From: Alteraurantiacibacter buctensis
GTDB lineage: Bacteria; Pseudomonadota; Alphaproteobacteria; Sphingomonadales; Sphingomonadaceae
DNA: 64,000 bases
Reading direction: 5' to 3'
Assembly (NCBI RefSeq): GCF_009827655.1
Contig: NZ_WTYV01000001.1
Span: 434,001-498,000 of the forward strand
Below, piece by piece: positions 18,644 to 26,983 of this stretch. Both the position numbers and the translations under genes were made by a program. The stretch's first letter is position 1; each line of letters begins with the position of its first letter. Below the pieces are notes generated by a model. It saw only the letters and a program-made list of their open reading frames with translations. It searched no databases and was not told the origin of the DNA.

Positions 18644-19225
18644 ATGAGCGGCCGTCCGCCCGGTGACAAGGAGCGCGCAATTGGGCGCTACATTCGCTCC
18701 AAATTCGGTTCCGACACATCGGTGCATCGATACGCTGACGATAGCGGGGACGTTGACCTTTTCCTTGTTTCAGGTCGCGATTGCCCTGTCGCTGGAGTGA
18801 CTTCCTTTGGCACCGTTGGATTGGCCCTTTACCCGTTCGATTTTCATGGCAGTTCGCTGTCCGTGGAACTGCTTGGCGCGTGCTCAACCATCACGGAGGG
18901 GTTTGATCGCGTAATCTCAAGTTGTGCCATCGAATGTATGAAGAATGGCACTTCTCTGCCAATCGAAAGCATCGTTCCCGACGTGATCTCACAGTACGGC
19001 CTCTCGGATACAATGCGCCACATCGTCCTCACCTCTCCGTTTTTGTGGGAGGGTTTCGAAACAGCCTTGAGTTTGGATGCGCTAACCGTTCATTGGCTAA
19101 TGGCGGTACCGATCTCAGATAGCGAAATGCGGTATTGCAAGACATCGGGGTTCGAAAATCTGGAAGCCGAGTTTCTCAAGCATCAGATAGATGTTTTTGA
19201 TCTGTCCCGTCCTTCAGTCATTTAG
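18644..19225 (+). CDS. Suppressor-of-fused (SUFU) domain protein, orphan immunity-like
   Basis: A 193-residue soluble protein. The C-terminal half shows the SUFU-domain pattern: LTSPFLWEGFE at about 128, VHWLMAVPISDSEMRYCKTS at about 149, then GFENLEAEFLKHQIDVFDLS. Bacterial SUFU proteins such as YqcF of Bacillus are immunity proteins against secreted or contact-dependent toxins. Its base composition is visibly lower in GC (many AT-rich codons such as ttt, aat and tca) than both neighbours, which points to acquisition by transfer. No toxin gene is beside it. It lies three bases behind the lyase-like gene, with GGGGAG as a possible ribosome-binding site inside that gene. Confidence 0.75.
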   Translation: MSGRPPGDKERAIGRYIRSKFGSDTSVHRYADDSGDVDLFLVSGRDCPVAGVTSFGTVGLALYPFDFHGSSLSVELLGACSTITEGFDRVISSCAIECMKNGTSLPIESIVPDVISQYGLSDTMRHIVLTSPFLWEGFETALSLDALTVHWLMAVPISDSEMRYCKTSGFENLEAEFLKHQIDVFDLSRPSVI

Positions 19226-19307
19226 CCCCCAACCCTAACGCCCGATACAATCCCCCTTGCCAAGCCTCCCGCCCCCTCGCACAAACGGAAGCGGGAGAGA
19301 GTCAACA

Positions 19308-20978
19308 ATGACCGCTGGTGAATTCGACTACATCGTTATCGGCGCAGGCTCGGCCGGGGCCTGTGTGGCGGCGCGGCTGGGTGAGGATTCCTCGAAAACC
19401 GTCTGCGTGCTTGAGGCGGGCGGGCATGACAGCCATCCGTTCATCCACTTGCCCAGCTTCGTCGCTGCCGCCATTGGCCGCAAGGAGACCAACTGGCGGT
19501 TCGAAACCGTGCCGCAGGCCGGCATGGCGGGCCGCAGGATCGGTGTGCCGCGCGGCAAGGTGCTGGGCGGCTCTGGCGCGATCAACGGCATGGTCTATTT
19601 CCGCGGCCACCCGACCGATTACGACGACTGGGTCGACGCGGGCTGCAAGGGCTGGTCCTATGCCGAAGTGCTGCCCTATTTCACCCGGACCGAGCATAAC
19701 GAGGACTATCCGGAGAGCGTGTTCCACGGCAAGTCGGGCCCCATCAACGCCAAGATGGTGGAGGGGCCGAACCAGCTTAATTACGATTTCATGGATGCGC
19801 TCGCCTCGCTCCAGTTCAAGGCCTGCCCCGATTTCAACGGGCCGGACCCGGAAGGCTATGGCCGCCGCCAGGGCCTGATCCGCGATGGGCGGCGCGAGAC
19901 GACAGCAAAGAACATGCTGCGCCCCGCGATGGCGCGCGGCAACATTCACGTGCAGACCGATGCCCAGGTGGCGCGGATCGTTGTCGAGAACGGCCGCGCG
20001 GTCGCGGTGGAGCTGGCAGATGGCCGCCTGGTCCGCGCCCGGCACGAGATTGTGCTGAGCGCCGGCACAGTGCAGACCCCGCAGATCCTGATGCTGAGCG
20101 GCATCGGCCCCGCGGCGCACCTGAAGGAGCATGGCATCGAGGTGGTGGCCGACCTGCCCGGCGTGGGGGGCAACTATCACGACCATGTCGCCAGCCCGAT
20201 GCACATGGAGACCGATGACATCACCAGTTACGGCATCAGCCCCTGGGCCATGCCGCGCAACGTGTTCTGGTTCTTCTACTACCTCGCCACCCGCAAGGGC
20301 CCGCTGGCGGGCAACGTGTTCGAGAGCGTGGCCTTCCTGCGCACCGATCCTTCGCTGGCCAAGCCGGACGTGCAGTTCGTGTTCCAGCCGGCCAAGCGGC
20401 TGACCAACCCCAAGGTGCCGTTCCCCATCGGCCACGGCTTCGGCATCAGCCCGGTGGCGCTCTATCCCAAGAGCAGGGGGACGGTGCGGCTTGCCAGCGC
20501 CGAGCCCACGGCAGCGCCGCTGATCGACCCCAACCTGCTCAAGGAGCCGGAGGACATCCTCCCCCTGATCCGCGCGCTGAAGATCGCCCGCGCCGCTTTC
20601 GCCGCACCCAGCTTCGCCCGCTACAAGGCCACAGAGGCCGCGCCCGGCCCGCAGTGCGACAGCGATGCCGAGTGGGACGCCTATATCCGCGAGACCGGCT
20701 ATACCGTGCATCACCCGGTGGGCACGGCGAAGATGGGCGATGCCAAGGACCCGCTGGCCGTGGTGGACCCCCAATTGCGCGTGCGCGGCATTGCCGGGCT
20801 GCGGGTGGCCGATGCCTCGGTGATGCCTAGCGTCATCGGTGGCAACACCAATGCCCCCTGCGTGATGATCGGCGAACGCTGCGCCGATTTCATCCTGGGC
20901 AAGGCACCCCTGCCCGCCGCAGAGCTGCCGCCCGAGAGCGTGGCCCGCTATAAGCCCAAAACGACCAAAGCCGCCTGA
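19308..20978 (+). CDS. GMC-family FAD oxidoreductase (choline-dehydrogenase-like)
   Basis: A 556-residue flavoenzyme that oxidises an alcohol to an aldehyde or ketone. The N-terminal FAD site is [18 protein letters not shown] (residues 7-24), and [18 protein letters not shown] is GMC signature 1. Signature 2 is seen as [17 protein letters not shown]. The C-terminal [10 protein letters not shown] holds the catalytic histidine, and GGNTNAP the second active-site residue. The length is typical. The ATG at 19308 follows GGGAGAGAGTCAAC. It is the first gene of a five-gene rightward operon, eleven bases ahead of a metallo-hydrolase, and probably performs an early oxidation. Confidence 0.94.
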   Translation: MTAGEFDYIVIGAGSAGACVAARLGEDSSKTVCVLEAGGHDSHPFIHLPSFVAAAIGRKETNWRFETVPQAGMAGRRIGVPRGKVLGGSGAINGMVYFRGHPTDYDDWVDAGCKGWSYAEVLPYFTRTEHNEDYPESVFHGKSGPINAKMVEGPNQLNYDFMDALASLQFKACPDFNGPDPEGYGRRQGLIRDGRRETTAKNMLRPAMARGNIHVQTDAQVARIVVENGRAVAVELADGRLVRARHEIVLSAGTVQTPQILMLSGIGPAAHLKEHGIEVVADLPGVGGNYHDHVASPMHMETDDITSYGISPWAMPRNVFWFFYYLATRKGPLAGNVFESVAFLRTDPSLAKPDVQFVFQPAKRLTNPKVPFPIGHGFGISPVALYPKSRGTVRLASAEPTAAPLIDPNLLKEPEDILPLIRALKIARAAFAAPSFARYKATEAAPGPQCDSDAEWDAYIRETGYTVHHPVGTAKMGDAKDPLAVVDPQLRVRGIAGLRVADASVMPSVIGGNTNAPCVMIGERCADFILGKAPLPAAELPPESVARYKPKTTKAA

Positions 20979-20989
20979 GGGAGAGACAG

Positions 20990-21883
20990 ATGGCCCGCGA
21001 CACCATGATGAGCTGGCAGGTGGGCGACGTGACCGTCACCCGCATCGTCGAGCTGTATGACTTCGTCGACAACATCAACATGACCATCCCCGACGCGACA
21101 CCCGAAGAGGTGATCGCGATGAAGTGGCTGCACCCGCACTATGCCACGCCCGATGGCCAGCAGCGGCTGAACTTCCAGGGCTTCGTGGTGCAGGCGCCGG
21201 GCAGGAACATCGTGGTTGACAGCTGCATCGGCGCCGGTCGCCAGCGCGATTTCGACGTGTTCTGCAACCTGCCCGAAGGCTTCCTGGAAGACCTCGCTTC
21301 GCTGGGCCTGGAACGCGAGGATATCGACACGGTGATGTGCACCCACCTGCACTTCGACCACGTGGGCTGGAACACCTACAGGGATCCGGACAGCGGCGAG
21401 TACAGGCCGACCTTCCCCAACGCGCGCTACCTGTTCGGGGCCAAGGAATACGAGGCCTGGCAGACGGTAATCCGGCACGATGGCGTGCATTCGGATACCC
21501 ACCTGGTCGAATGCGTCGATCCCATCGTGGCGCTGGGCATGGCCGATTTCATCGACGCGCATCACGAAATTGCGCCGGGTATCACCACTGAACCCAGCCA
21601 CGGACACACCCCCGGCCACGTCCACGTGTGCATCGAAAGCGCCGGCAGTCGCGCCGTGATTACCGGCGACCTGATGCACCATCCCATGCAGTGCGCCGTG
21701 CCGCACCGCGATGCGACTTTCGACATGGACAAGGATGCCGGGCGCGCCAGCCGCATCGGCTTTGTCGATAAGTACCGCGACAGCGGCGTGCTGGTAATCG
21801 GCGCGCACTGGTTCGATCCCACCGCGGGGCACATCGAGACCGGGCCGGACGGGGAAACGTGGTTTCACGGGCTGGGGATCTAG
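20990..21883 (+). CDS. Metallo-beta-lactamase-fold hydrolase
   Basis: A 297-residue zinc hydrolase with no signal peptide. The metal motif THLHFDHVGW (H119, H121, D123, H124) is complete. Further ligands are likely H200-region PSHGHTPGH and the aspartate in ITGDLMHHP. The family includes lactonases such as AttM/AiiA, and this size and the absence of extra domains fit a lactonase or ester hydrolase. The start follows GGGAGAGACAG. It sits between an alcohol oxidoreductase and a P450, so it may open a lactone formed by those enzymes; this is inference. Confidence 0.88.
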   Translation: MARDTMMSWQVGDVTVTRIVELYDFVDNINMTIPDATPEEVIAMKWLHPHYATPDGQQRLNFQGFVVQAPGRNIVVDSCIGAGRQRDFDVFCNLPEGFLEDLASLGLEREDIDTVMCTHLHFDHVGWNTYRDPDSGEYRPTFPNARYLFGAKEYEAWQTVIRHDGVHSDTHLVECVDPIVALGMADFIDAHHEIAPGITTEPSHGHTPGHVHVCIESAGSRAVITGDLMHHPMQCAVPHRDATFDMDKDAGRASRIGFVDKYRDSGVLVIGAHWFDPTAGHIETGPDGETWFHGLGI

Positions 21884-21887
21884 CGCC

Positions 21888-23069
21888 ATGAAAGAAGTGG
21901 TCCTGTTCCCCTATGACATCTTCACCCCCGACGCGGTGAGAAATGCCCGCGCGGTGGATGATGAGGTGCGCGAATTCGCCCCCGCCGTGCGGCTGCACGA
22001 TGGCACGGTGATGATCGCGCGGCACAAGGACGTGACCGCCGGGTTGCTCGACTGGCAGACCTTCTCCAGCGCCAGCCGCCCGTGGCACGATCCCAACAGC
22101 CCCCGCCCGGAAATCCTCCTCACCGACGATCCGCCCCGCCACACCCAGGTGCGCAAGGTGGTGCAGGATGCTCTGTCCCCCCGCGCGCTGGAGCGCACCA
22201 AGCTGGTGTTCCAGCAGGCAGCCGAGGAGTTCGTCGCCGAACTGCGCGAGCGGGAGGGCGAAGTGGTCGATGCCGTGGGCGAGATCACCCAGGCCTTCAT
22301 CTTCCGCGTGCTGCCCGATGTGCTGGGCCTGCCCAAGGAAGGCCGCCACCACATGCACGGCTTTTCACAGATGGTCTGGGCCACGATGGGCCCGCCGGGC
22401 GAGCTGTTCGACGAAGCGATGCAGGCCGATTTCTCCGCTGTGATCGAATGGCTGGGCACGGCCTGCGACCGTTCCGCGCTGGATCCCGAAGGCATCGGTG
22501 AGACAATCTTCCAGGCGGCCGATCGTGGCCAGGTGACGATGGACGAGGCCAAGCTGCTGTTGCAGACGATCCTCTCCGCAGGGGCCGATACCACCTATCT
22601 CACCATGGCCAATGCCATCCGCGCCTGGGCCTTGTTCCCCGAGCAGTACGAAAAGCTTCGTGCCGACCCTAAGCTGCTGCGCAACGCTTTTGATGAAAGC
22701 CTGCGGTGGGATTCGCCCAGCCGCATGGCCGGCCGCATCGCCACGCGGGACGTGGAGATCGATGGTTACCTGGTCCCCGCCGGCACCCGCTGCGGGCTGA
22801 TGTTCGCCGCCGCCAACCGCGATCCGCGCTACTGGTCCGATCCGGAGAAGTACGACATTACGCGTGACAACAAGCACTCGCTGGGCTGGGGCTATGGCGT
22901 TCACGGCTGCGTGGGCCGCACGCTGGCGCAGACCGAGGCCCAGGCCTTCCTGGGTGCGCTGGTGCGCGAAGTGGCCGCGTTCGAAATCGCCGGCGAGTAT
23001 CAGCCGTGGATGACCACGGTCGGCCACGGACCCATCAGCCAGCCGGTGCGTTTGACCTTCTCGCAATGA
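21888..23069 (+). CDS. Cytochrome P450
   Basis: A 393-residue soluble class I-type bacterial P450 that would hydroxylate a small organic compound with O2. The heme-binding segment is WGYGVHGCVGRTLAQTEAQ with C341 as thiolate ligand. The I-helix oxygen-activating motif SAGADTTY lies at about 229-236, and the ExxR motif at about 269 (DESLRW). An electron-supply partner is not encoded next to it; the flavoprotein at 7.7 kb is a candidate reductase, and a ferredoxin is missing in this window. It starts four bases after the first metallo-hydrolase and ends in an ATGA overlap with the second. Confidence 0.95.
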   Translation: MKEVVLFPYDIFTPDAVRNARAVDDEVREFAPAVRLHDGTVMIARHKDVTAGLLDWQTFSSASRPWHDPNSPRPEILLTDDPPRHTQVRKVVQDALSPRALERTKLVFQQAAEEFVAELREREGEVVDAVGEITQAFIFRVLPDVLGLPKEGRHHMHGFSQMVWATMGPPGELFDEAMQADFSAVIEWLGTACDRSALDPEGIGETIFQAADRGQVTMDEAKLLLQTILSAGADTTYLTMANAIRAWALFPEQYEKLRADPKLLRNAFDESLRWDSPSRMAGRIATRDVEIDGYLVPAGTRCGLMFAAANRDPRYWSDPEKYDITRDNKHSLGWGYGVHGCVGRTLAQTEAQAFLGALVREVAAFEIAGEYQPWMTTVGHGPISQPVRLTFSQ

Positions 23070-23875
23070 CCGCACCCGTCACCCGCATCGACGCCATCCG
23101 CTATGCCCGGCACGAACGGTCGGCAGCGGCCAACTTCGTCGATGCGGTGGACGATCACGACCTGCCCATGCCGCTCGATTACTATGTGTGGGCGATCCAT
23201 CGCGAAGGTCACCCGCCGGTGATCGTGGATACCGGCTTTGGCGAACAGGCCGCCGTGGCGCGTGGCCGCACGATCACCCGACCAGTGGCGCAGGGGCTGC
23301 GCGATGCGGGGATCGATCACCTGTCGGTGGAGCACGTGATCCTCACCCACCTGCATTACGATCATGCCGGGTCGATCAGCACCTTTCCCAATGCCCGCTT
23401 CCACGTGCAGGATGCGGAGATGGCTTTTGCCACGGGCCGCCACGTGTGCTCCGACACCACCCGCGCCCCGTTCGATGGCGAGCCGGTGGCCCAGCTTGTC
23501 CGCCGCCTCTATGCCGATCACGTGGTGTTCCACGACGGGGACGAGGAGTTCGCCCCCGGCATCCGGCTCTATCAGGCTTCCGGCCATACCGCCGGGATGA
23601 TGGTGGTGGTGTGCGAGACGGCGCGGGGCGACGTGGTGCTGGCGAGTGACGTGGCCCATCTTTACGCCAACATCACCCGTTCCATTCCCTTCCCGATCTT
23701 CGTGGACATCGATGCCTATGTGGCAGCGCAGGACAAGGTTCTGCGGCTGGTCGATGGCAGCCTGGACCACGTGATCCCCGGCCACGATCCGCTGGTGCTG
23801 GCCTGCTTTCCGACAGAAAACGACATTGCCCGGGTGGACCTGGCACCCCACCGGCCCATTGCGGAGGTGCTATGA
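23066..23875 (+). CDS. Metallo-beta-lactamase-fold hydrolase (lactonase-like)
   Basis: A 269-residue zinc hydrolase, distinct from the one at 20,990. THLHYDHAGS gives H95, H97, D99 and H100; QASGHTAG and ASDVAHLY supply the remaining ligands, and PGHDPLV a C-terminal histidine. The layout with the HxHxDH motif near residue 95 and the C-terminal VIPGHD is close to N-acyl homoserine lactonases of the AttM/AhlD type, though the substrate here is probably the cluster's own. The ATG at 23066 overlaps the P450 stop by ATGA, and its own stop overlaps the next ATG in the same way, so three genes are translationally coupled. Confidence 0.87.
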   Translation: MTAPVTRIDAIRYARHERSAAANFVDAVDDHDLPMPLDYYVWAIHREGHPPVIVDTGFGEQAAVARGRTITRPVAQGLRDAGIDHLSVEHVILTHLHYDHAGSISTFPNARFHVQDAEMAFATGRHVCSDTTRAPFDGEPVAQLVRRLYADHVVFHDGDEEFAPGIRLYQASGHTAGMMVVVCETARGDVVLASDVAHLYANITRSIPFPIFVDIDAYVAAQDKVLRLVDGSLDHVIPGHDPLVLACFPTENDIARVDLAPHRPIAEVL

Positions 23876-24762
23876 CGACGATCGGATTTCTCGGACTAGG
23901 CCGCATGGGTGCGCCGATGGCGGCCAACCTGCTCAAGGCCGGCCACAAGCTGCTGGTGCATGACGTATCGGCCGACGCGGTCGCCGCGCTGGTCGCCCAG
24001 GGGGCGGAGGCGGCCGGATCGACCGCCGTGCTGGGCGAGCGGTGCGATGTGGTCTTCACCAGCCTGCCTACGCCGGCCATCGTGCGCGAGGCGGTACTGG
24101 GGGCCGATGGCGTCTGCTCGCGCGGCCACCCCCGCGTGTTGTGCGACCTTTCCACCAGCGGCCCGCAACTGGCGGCGGAACTGGCGGCGGCCTTGCCCGA
24201 TGTGGCCTGTTTCGATGCGCCGGTTTCAGGCGGCATCAAGGGCGCGGTGGAGGCGACGATCTCGATCATGGTCGGCGGTCCGCAGGTGATCTACACCGAA
24301 ACGCTGGAGCCGCTGCTGAAGCTGATCGGCAAGCCCACGCACATGGGCGAGGCACCAGGTGCCGGGCAGACGATGAAGCTGGTCAACAACCTGCTGGGTG
24401 CCGTGGCCATTGCCGTGACTGCGGAAGGCATGGCCTTCGGCATCAAGCAGGGGTTGGACCCGGCCAAGATGATTGCGGTGCTCAACCAGTCAACCGGAAT
24501 CAATTCGGCCACCCGCGACAAATGGCCGCGCTCGGTGCTCCCCCGCAGCTTCGATTTCGGCTTTGCTGCCGCACTGAGCCTGAAAGACACCCGCCTGCTG
24601 CTGGACGAGGCAGCGGCAGCGGGGGTGCCGCTGCCGCTGGGGGGTATCGTCGAAGACTATCTGGTCCGCACGCTGGAACGCGAGGGCCCGCAGGCGGACT
24701 TCACGGCCATCGCCAAGATCGCCGAGGAAGCAGCCGGGCTGGATCCGGAGCGCGCCGTTTAG
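23872..24762 (+). CDS. NAD(P)-dependent beta-hydroxyacid dehydrogenase (3-hydroxyisobutyrate-dehydrogenase-like)
   Basis: A 296-residue two-domain dehydrogenase. The Rossmann motif GFLGLGRMGAPMAANLLKAG (residues 4-23) binds NAD(P). The substrate-binding segment is FDAPVSGGIKGA (about 114-125), and the catalytic lysine is K169 in GAGQTMKLVNN. The length is normal. It would oxidise a beta-hydroxy acid or reduce a semialdehyde formed downstream of the hydrolases. It is the last gene of the operon. Its stop overlaps, tail to tail by four bases, the stop of a small gene on the other strand. Confidence 0.92.
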   Translation: MTTIGFLGLGRMGAPMAANLLKAGHKLLVHDVSADAVAALVAQGAEAAGSTAVLGERCDVVFTSLPTPAIVREAVLGADGVCSRGHPRVLCDLSTSGPQLAAELAAALPDVACFDAPVSGGIKGAVEATISIMVGGPQVIYTETLEPLLKLIGKPTHMGEAPGAGQTMKLVNNLLGAVAIAVTAEGMAFGIKQGLDPAKMIAVLNQSTGINSATRDKWPRSVLPRSFDFGFAAALSLKDTRLLLDEAAAAGVPLPLGGIVEDYLVRTLEREGPQADFTAIAKIAEEAAGLDPERAV

Positions 24763-25025
24763 GCTGCGGCGGCAGCTTCGGCCCGCCGACGCGTAGTTTT
24801 TCGCTCTGCCTTGCTCGCGGCGCTGCTGCCCTCAGCCTGCCGCTTGTCGTAATAGCGCTTGGCCAGATAGCCGCCCGCGCCCAGCACCACGATTGCGGGC
24901 AGTGACAGGCGGCGCACCAGCGGCGCGGCCAATGCCCCCATCACGGCACCGGTCGTTCCGCCAAAGGCGCTGGTGAACTTCGAGGCTTCCGCACCGGCAG
25001 CGGCACCCAGGATCTTGCCAAACAT
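24759..25025 (-). CDS. Small membrane-associated protein of unknown function
   Basis: An 88-residue protein starting MFGKILGAAAGAEASKF. A glycine/alanine-rich N-terminal part and a hydrophobic stretch (about residues 25-52, AVMGALAAPLVRRLSLPAIV) suggest one or two membrane helices. The tail (about 53-88) is strongly basic and ends in a run of alanines. I recognise no domain. Start chosen at 25025 with AAAGGAGAAT in front; a longer frame from 25070 lacks a good ribosome-binding site. Its promoter region is shared with the divergent secreted-protein gene at 25,115. Confidence 0.65.
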   Translation of the reverse strand: MFGKILGAAAGAEASKFTSAFGGTTGAVMGALAAPLVRRLSLPAIVVLGAGGYLAKRYYDKRQAEGSSAASKAERKTTRRRAEAAAAA

Positions 25026-25114
25026 GTCGATTCTCCTTTGCTTTGAACGGGGAACGGTCTCGCCGGCCAATTGGTTCCGCCTGTGTTAAGCCAGGACATC
25101 GCAGGAGAAACGTC

Positions 25115-25522
25115 ATGAGCCTGACCTTTGCCACCATGCTTCTGGTGCAGTTCGCCCCGCCGCTAGATGGCGCGGCTGCCCAGCGCGTAGAGGGGCGCTG
25201 CACCTATCCTCCCGCTCTGGTCGAGCAGGCCGAAGAGGCAATGCTGGTGCAGTGTGGCGAGGCCGTGTTCACCGCTGACGGCATTGCCTTCGCTGCACGC
25301 GGCTTCACGCCCGCGATTGCGTTTCGAGGCGAGTGGGAGGGCGATGGCCTGCGGGTGGCGGAAGTGGCGCGGCGTGGTATCGAGCCCATCGATGAGGCGC
25401 GCGGGTTCTGCCGGCTTCAGATGAGACAGGGGCAACTGTCTGCGGTTGTCTGCTCGATTGTGGGCGGGCCGCGCAGTTATCTGGTCAACTTCCTGGTGCC
25501 GCAACTCAACAACCCGCTCTAG
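25115..25522 (+). CDS. Secreted hypothetical protein
   Basis: A 135-residue protein with a likely signal peptide (residues 1-22, MSLTFATMLLVQFAPPLDGA). Four cysteines are spread through the mature part (EGRCTYP, VQCGEAV, FCRLQM, VVCSIV), which could form two disulfides in the periplasm. No known domain is recognised. The ATG at 25115 is preceded by GCAGGAGAAACGTC, a good ribosome-binding site; the frame is open upstream to 25043 but that part would hide the signal peptide. It runs convergently into the zinc-finger gene, overlapping it by four bases. Confidence 0.7.
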   Translation: MSLTFATMLLVQFAPPLDGAAAQRVEGRCTYPPALVEQAEEAMLVQCGEAVFTADGIAFAARGFTPAIAFRGEWEGDGLRVAEVARRGIEPIDEARGFCRLQMRQGQLSAVVCSIVGGPRSYLVNFLVPQLNNPL

Positions 25523-25782
25523 CGCAACTGGCTGTCCTTGCTGCCCCGCCGGTTTATTCCGGCAGCCACCCGCTGCCTGTCCCGCTGTTGCTGGCAGGCA
25601 ACGCAGGTCCGGGCCGATGGCAGGGCCTTGCGCCGCGCGGCAGGGATCGGCTCACCGCATTCGTCACAGAATTCTGCCCCGTCGCCGGCTTCCAGCCGGG
25701 CACGCGCGGCGGACACGGCATCCTTCACCGTGTCGTCGATCTGGTCCTGCACCGCGCCATCGCGGGTCCATCCGCCGGCCAT
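25519..25782 (-). CDS. DksA/TraR-family C4 zinc-finger protein
   Basis: An 87-residue protein with the C4 zinc finger of the DksA/TraR family (C39, C42, C60, C63: FCDECGEPIP and RTCVACQ), followed by a basic C-terminal helix. It lacks the long N-terminal coiled coil with acidic tip of full-length DksA, but keeps a short helix (QIDDTVKDAVSAARARLEAG) as in TraR and YbiI. Such short members may bind the RNA polymerase secondary channel. It is the last gene of a leftward run, ten bases behind a 64-residue unknown protein. Confidence 0.88.
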   Translation of the reverse strand: MAGGWTRDGAVQDQIDDTVKDAVSAARARLEAGDGAEFCDECGEPIPAARRKALPSARTCVACQQQRDRQRVAAGINRRGSKDSQLR

Positions 25783-25792
25783 CGAACACTCC

Positions 25793-25987
25793 CTAGCTGG
25801 GGGACTTGAGGAAGTGGATCAGGTTTCTCGCCGCCTCGCCCCAGGCGCCCTGGTCCGCGCCATGCTCCTCAATCACCCGCCGCGCCTGGTTGGCGGTGAG
25901 GCCGTTGCGGGCGGCGAAGTGGCGCAGTTCTTCTTCGGTCATCCCCTCCCAACGCAGCAGGCGGGAGAGGTTCCCGTCAGATATCAT
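25793..25987 (-). CDS. Small protein of unknown function
   Basis: A 64-residue mostly helical protein (MISDGNLSRLLRWEGMTEEE at its start). It has acidic and basic faces and no cysteines, signal peptide or hydrophobic helix. The start overlaps the stop of the SDR gene by eleven bases (ATGATATCTGA). A second in-frame ATG within MTEEELRHF would give about 49 residues. No family is recognised. It is placed between an SDR and the DksA-like gene on the same strand, with only short gaps, and is probably co-transcribed. Confidence 0.55.
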   Translation of the reverse strand: MISDGNLSRLLRWEGMTEEELRHFAARNGLTANQARRVIEEHGADQGAWGEAARNLIHFLKSPS

Positions 25988-26765
25988 TGCGGATTGTCGC
26001 CAGCGCGCCGCCGTCGATCTCCCACTTGGCACCGTTGACGTAACTTGCCTCGTCACTCAGCAGGAACGAGACCACGTCGCCCACTTCGCGCGGCTGGCCC
26101 ACACGGTTGAGGGTGGCGACCTGGCCAAGCTTGTCCATGCCTTCCTGCACAGAATCGAACATCTGTTCCAGCATGCCCACCAGCAGCGGGGTCTCGATCA
26201 CGCCGGGCATCACGCAGTTCACCCGCACGCCCTTTTGCGCGACCTCGCTGGCCGCCGTGCGGGTCAGGCCCACTGCGCCGTGCTTGGCGGCGTTGTAGGC
26301 GCAGGCCCCTGCCAGCCCGCGTTCGGAGCCGATCGAGGCCGTGTTGACCACCGCTCCGCGCCCGGCGGCCACCATGTGCGGCAGCACGAAGCGCAGGCCC
26401 AGGAACATGCCCCGCAGGTTGACCGTCAGCACCCTGTCGAATTCCTCGATCGGGTATTCGTGCGTGGGGGCCAGGGTTCCTTCGATCCCGGCGTTGTTGA
26501 AAAACCCGTCGATCTTGCCGAACGCATCCATTGCCGCGCGGGCATAGCCTTCTACCGCCGCCGGATCGGCGCAATCGGCCACATGGCCAACCACCTTGTG
26601 GCCGCGCGCGGCAAGCTCCTCCACGCATTTGTCCAGCCGGTCCTGCGCGATATCGACCATCAGCACTTCGGCGCCCTCGCGGCAGAGGATTTCGCATGTG
26701 GCAAAGCCAATGGCGCCTGCCGCTCCGCTGACGATGTGGCTCTTTCCGTGGTGGCGTTCGGTCAT
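25977..26765 (-). CDS. Short-chain dehydrogenase/reductase
   Basis: A 262-residue NAD(P)-dependent oxidoreductase of the classical SDR type. The cofactor loop SGAAGAIGFA (about 11-20) and NNAGIEG (about 88) are present. The catalytic serine is in NTASIGS, and the YxxxK pair is in AYNAAKHG. The C-terminal SDEASYVNGAKWEIDGG is typical. It probably interconverts an alcohol and a ketone. I chose the ATG at 26765 (MTERHHGKSHIVSG). A small conserved-looking gene precedes it, five bases away. Confidence 0.93.
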   Translation of the reverse strand: MTERHHGKSHIVSGAAGAIGFATCEILCREGAEVLMVDIAQDRLDKCVEELAARGHKVVGHVADCADPAAVEGYARAAMDAFGKIDGFFNNAGIEGTLAPTHEYPIEEFDRVLTVNLRGMFLGLRFVLPHMVAAGRGAVVNTASIGSERGLAGACAYNAAKHGAVGLTRTAASEVAQKGVRVNCVMPGVIETPLLVGMLEQMFDSVQEGMDKLGQVATLNRVGQPREVGDVVSFLLSDEASYVNGAKWEIDGGALATIRNDI

Positions 26766-26770
26766 GGGGA

Positions 26771-26983
26771 TCAGCCTTTCGACTTGCGGAAGGGGAGGGT
26801 GAGGATGAACCAAGCCAGGCCCGGGGTGAGGAGCTTGAGGAAGTTCTTCGCCTCCTCCGGCGTCAACGTGGCGGTCATGGGCATGGTGCCGTAGACCTTG
26901 CCCTTCAGCACCAGGTCGTTGCCCTTGCGTTCAATCTTGCTGACCTGCATCAGCTCGCTCTTGTCGGCGGCGCGGATTTTCAT
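26771..26983 (-). CDS. Small protein of unknown function in catabolic operon
   Basis: A 70-residue protein, MKIRAADKSELMQVSKIERK at its start. A short beta-rich N-terminal part (VSKIERKGNDLVLKGKVYG) is followed by TPEEAKNFLKLLTPGLAWFI, an amphipathic then hydrophobic helix, and a basic end (FRKSKG). The hydrophobic segment is long enough to associate with the membrane. Its start overlaps the flavoprotein stop by ATGA (26980-26983), so it is translationally coupled to that gene. No family is recognised. Its position inside the operon suggests a small partner of the flavoprotein or SDR; this is inference. Confidence 0.7.
   Translation of the reverse strand: MKIRAADKSELMQVSKIERKGNDLVLKGKVYGTMPMTATLTPEEAKNFLKLLTPGLAWFILTLPFRKSKG

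Noticed and set aside
20990-23875. Quorum-quenching lactonase pair acting on acyl-homoserine lactones
   Set aside because: The motifs fit lactonases in general, but the context is a catabolic operon and no luxI/luxR genes are present, so AHL as substrate is not supported.
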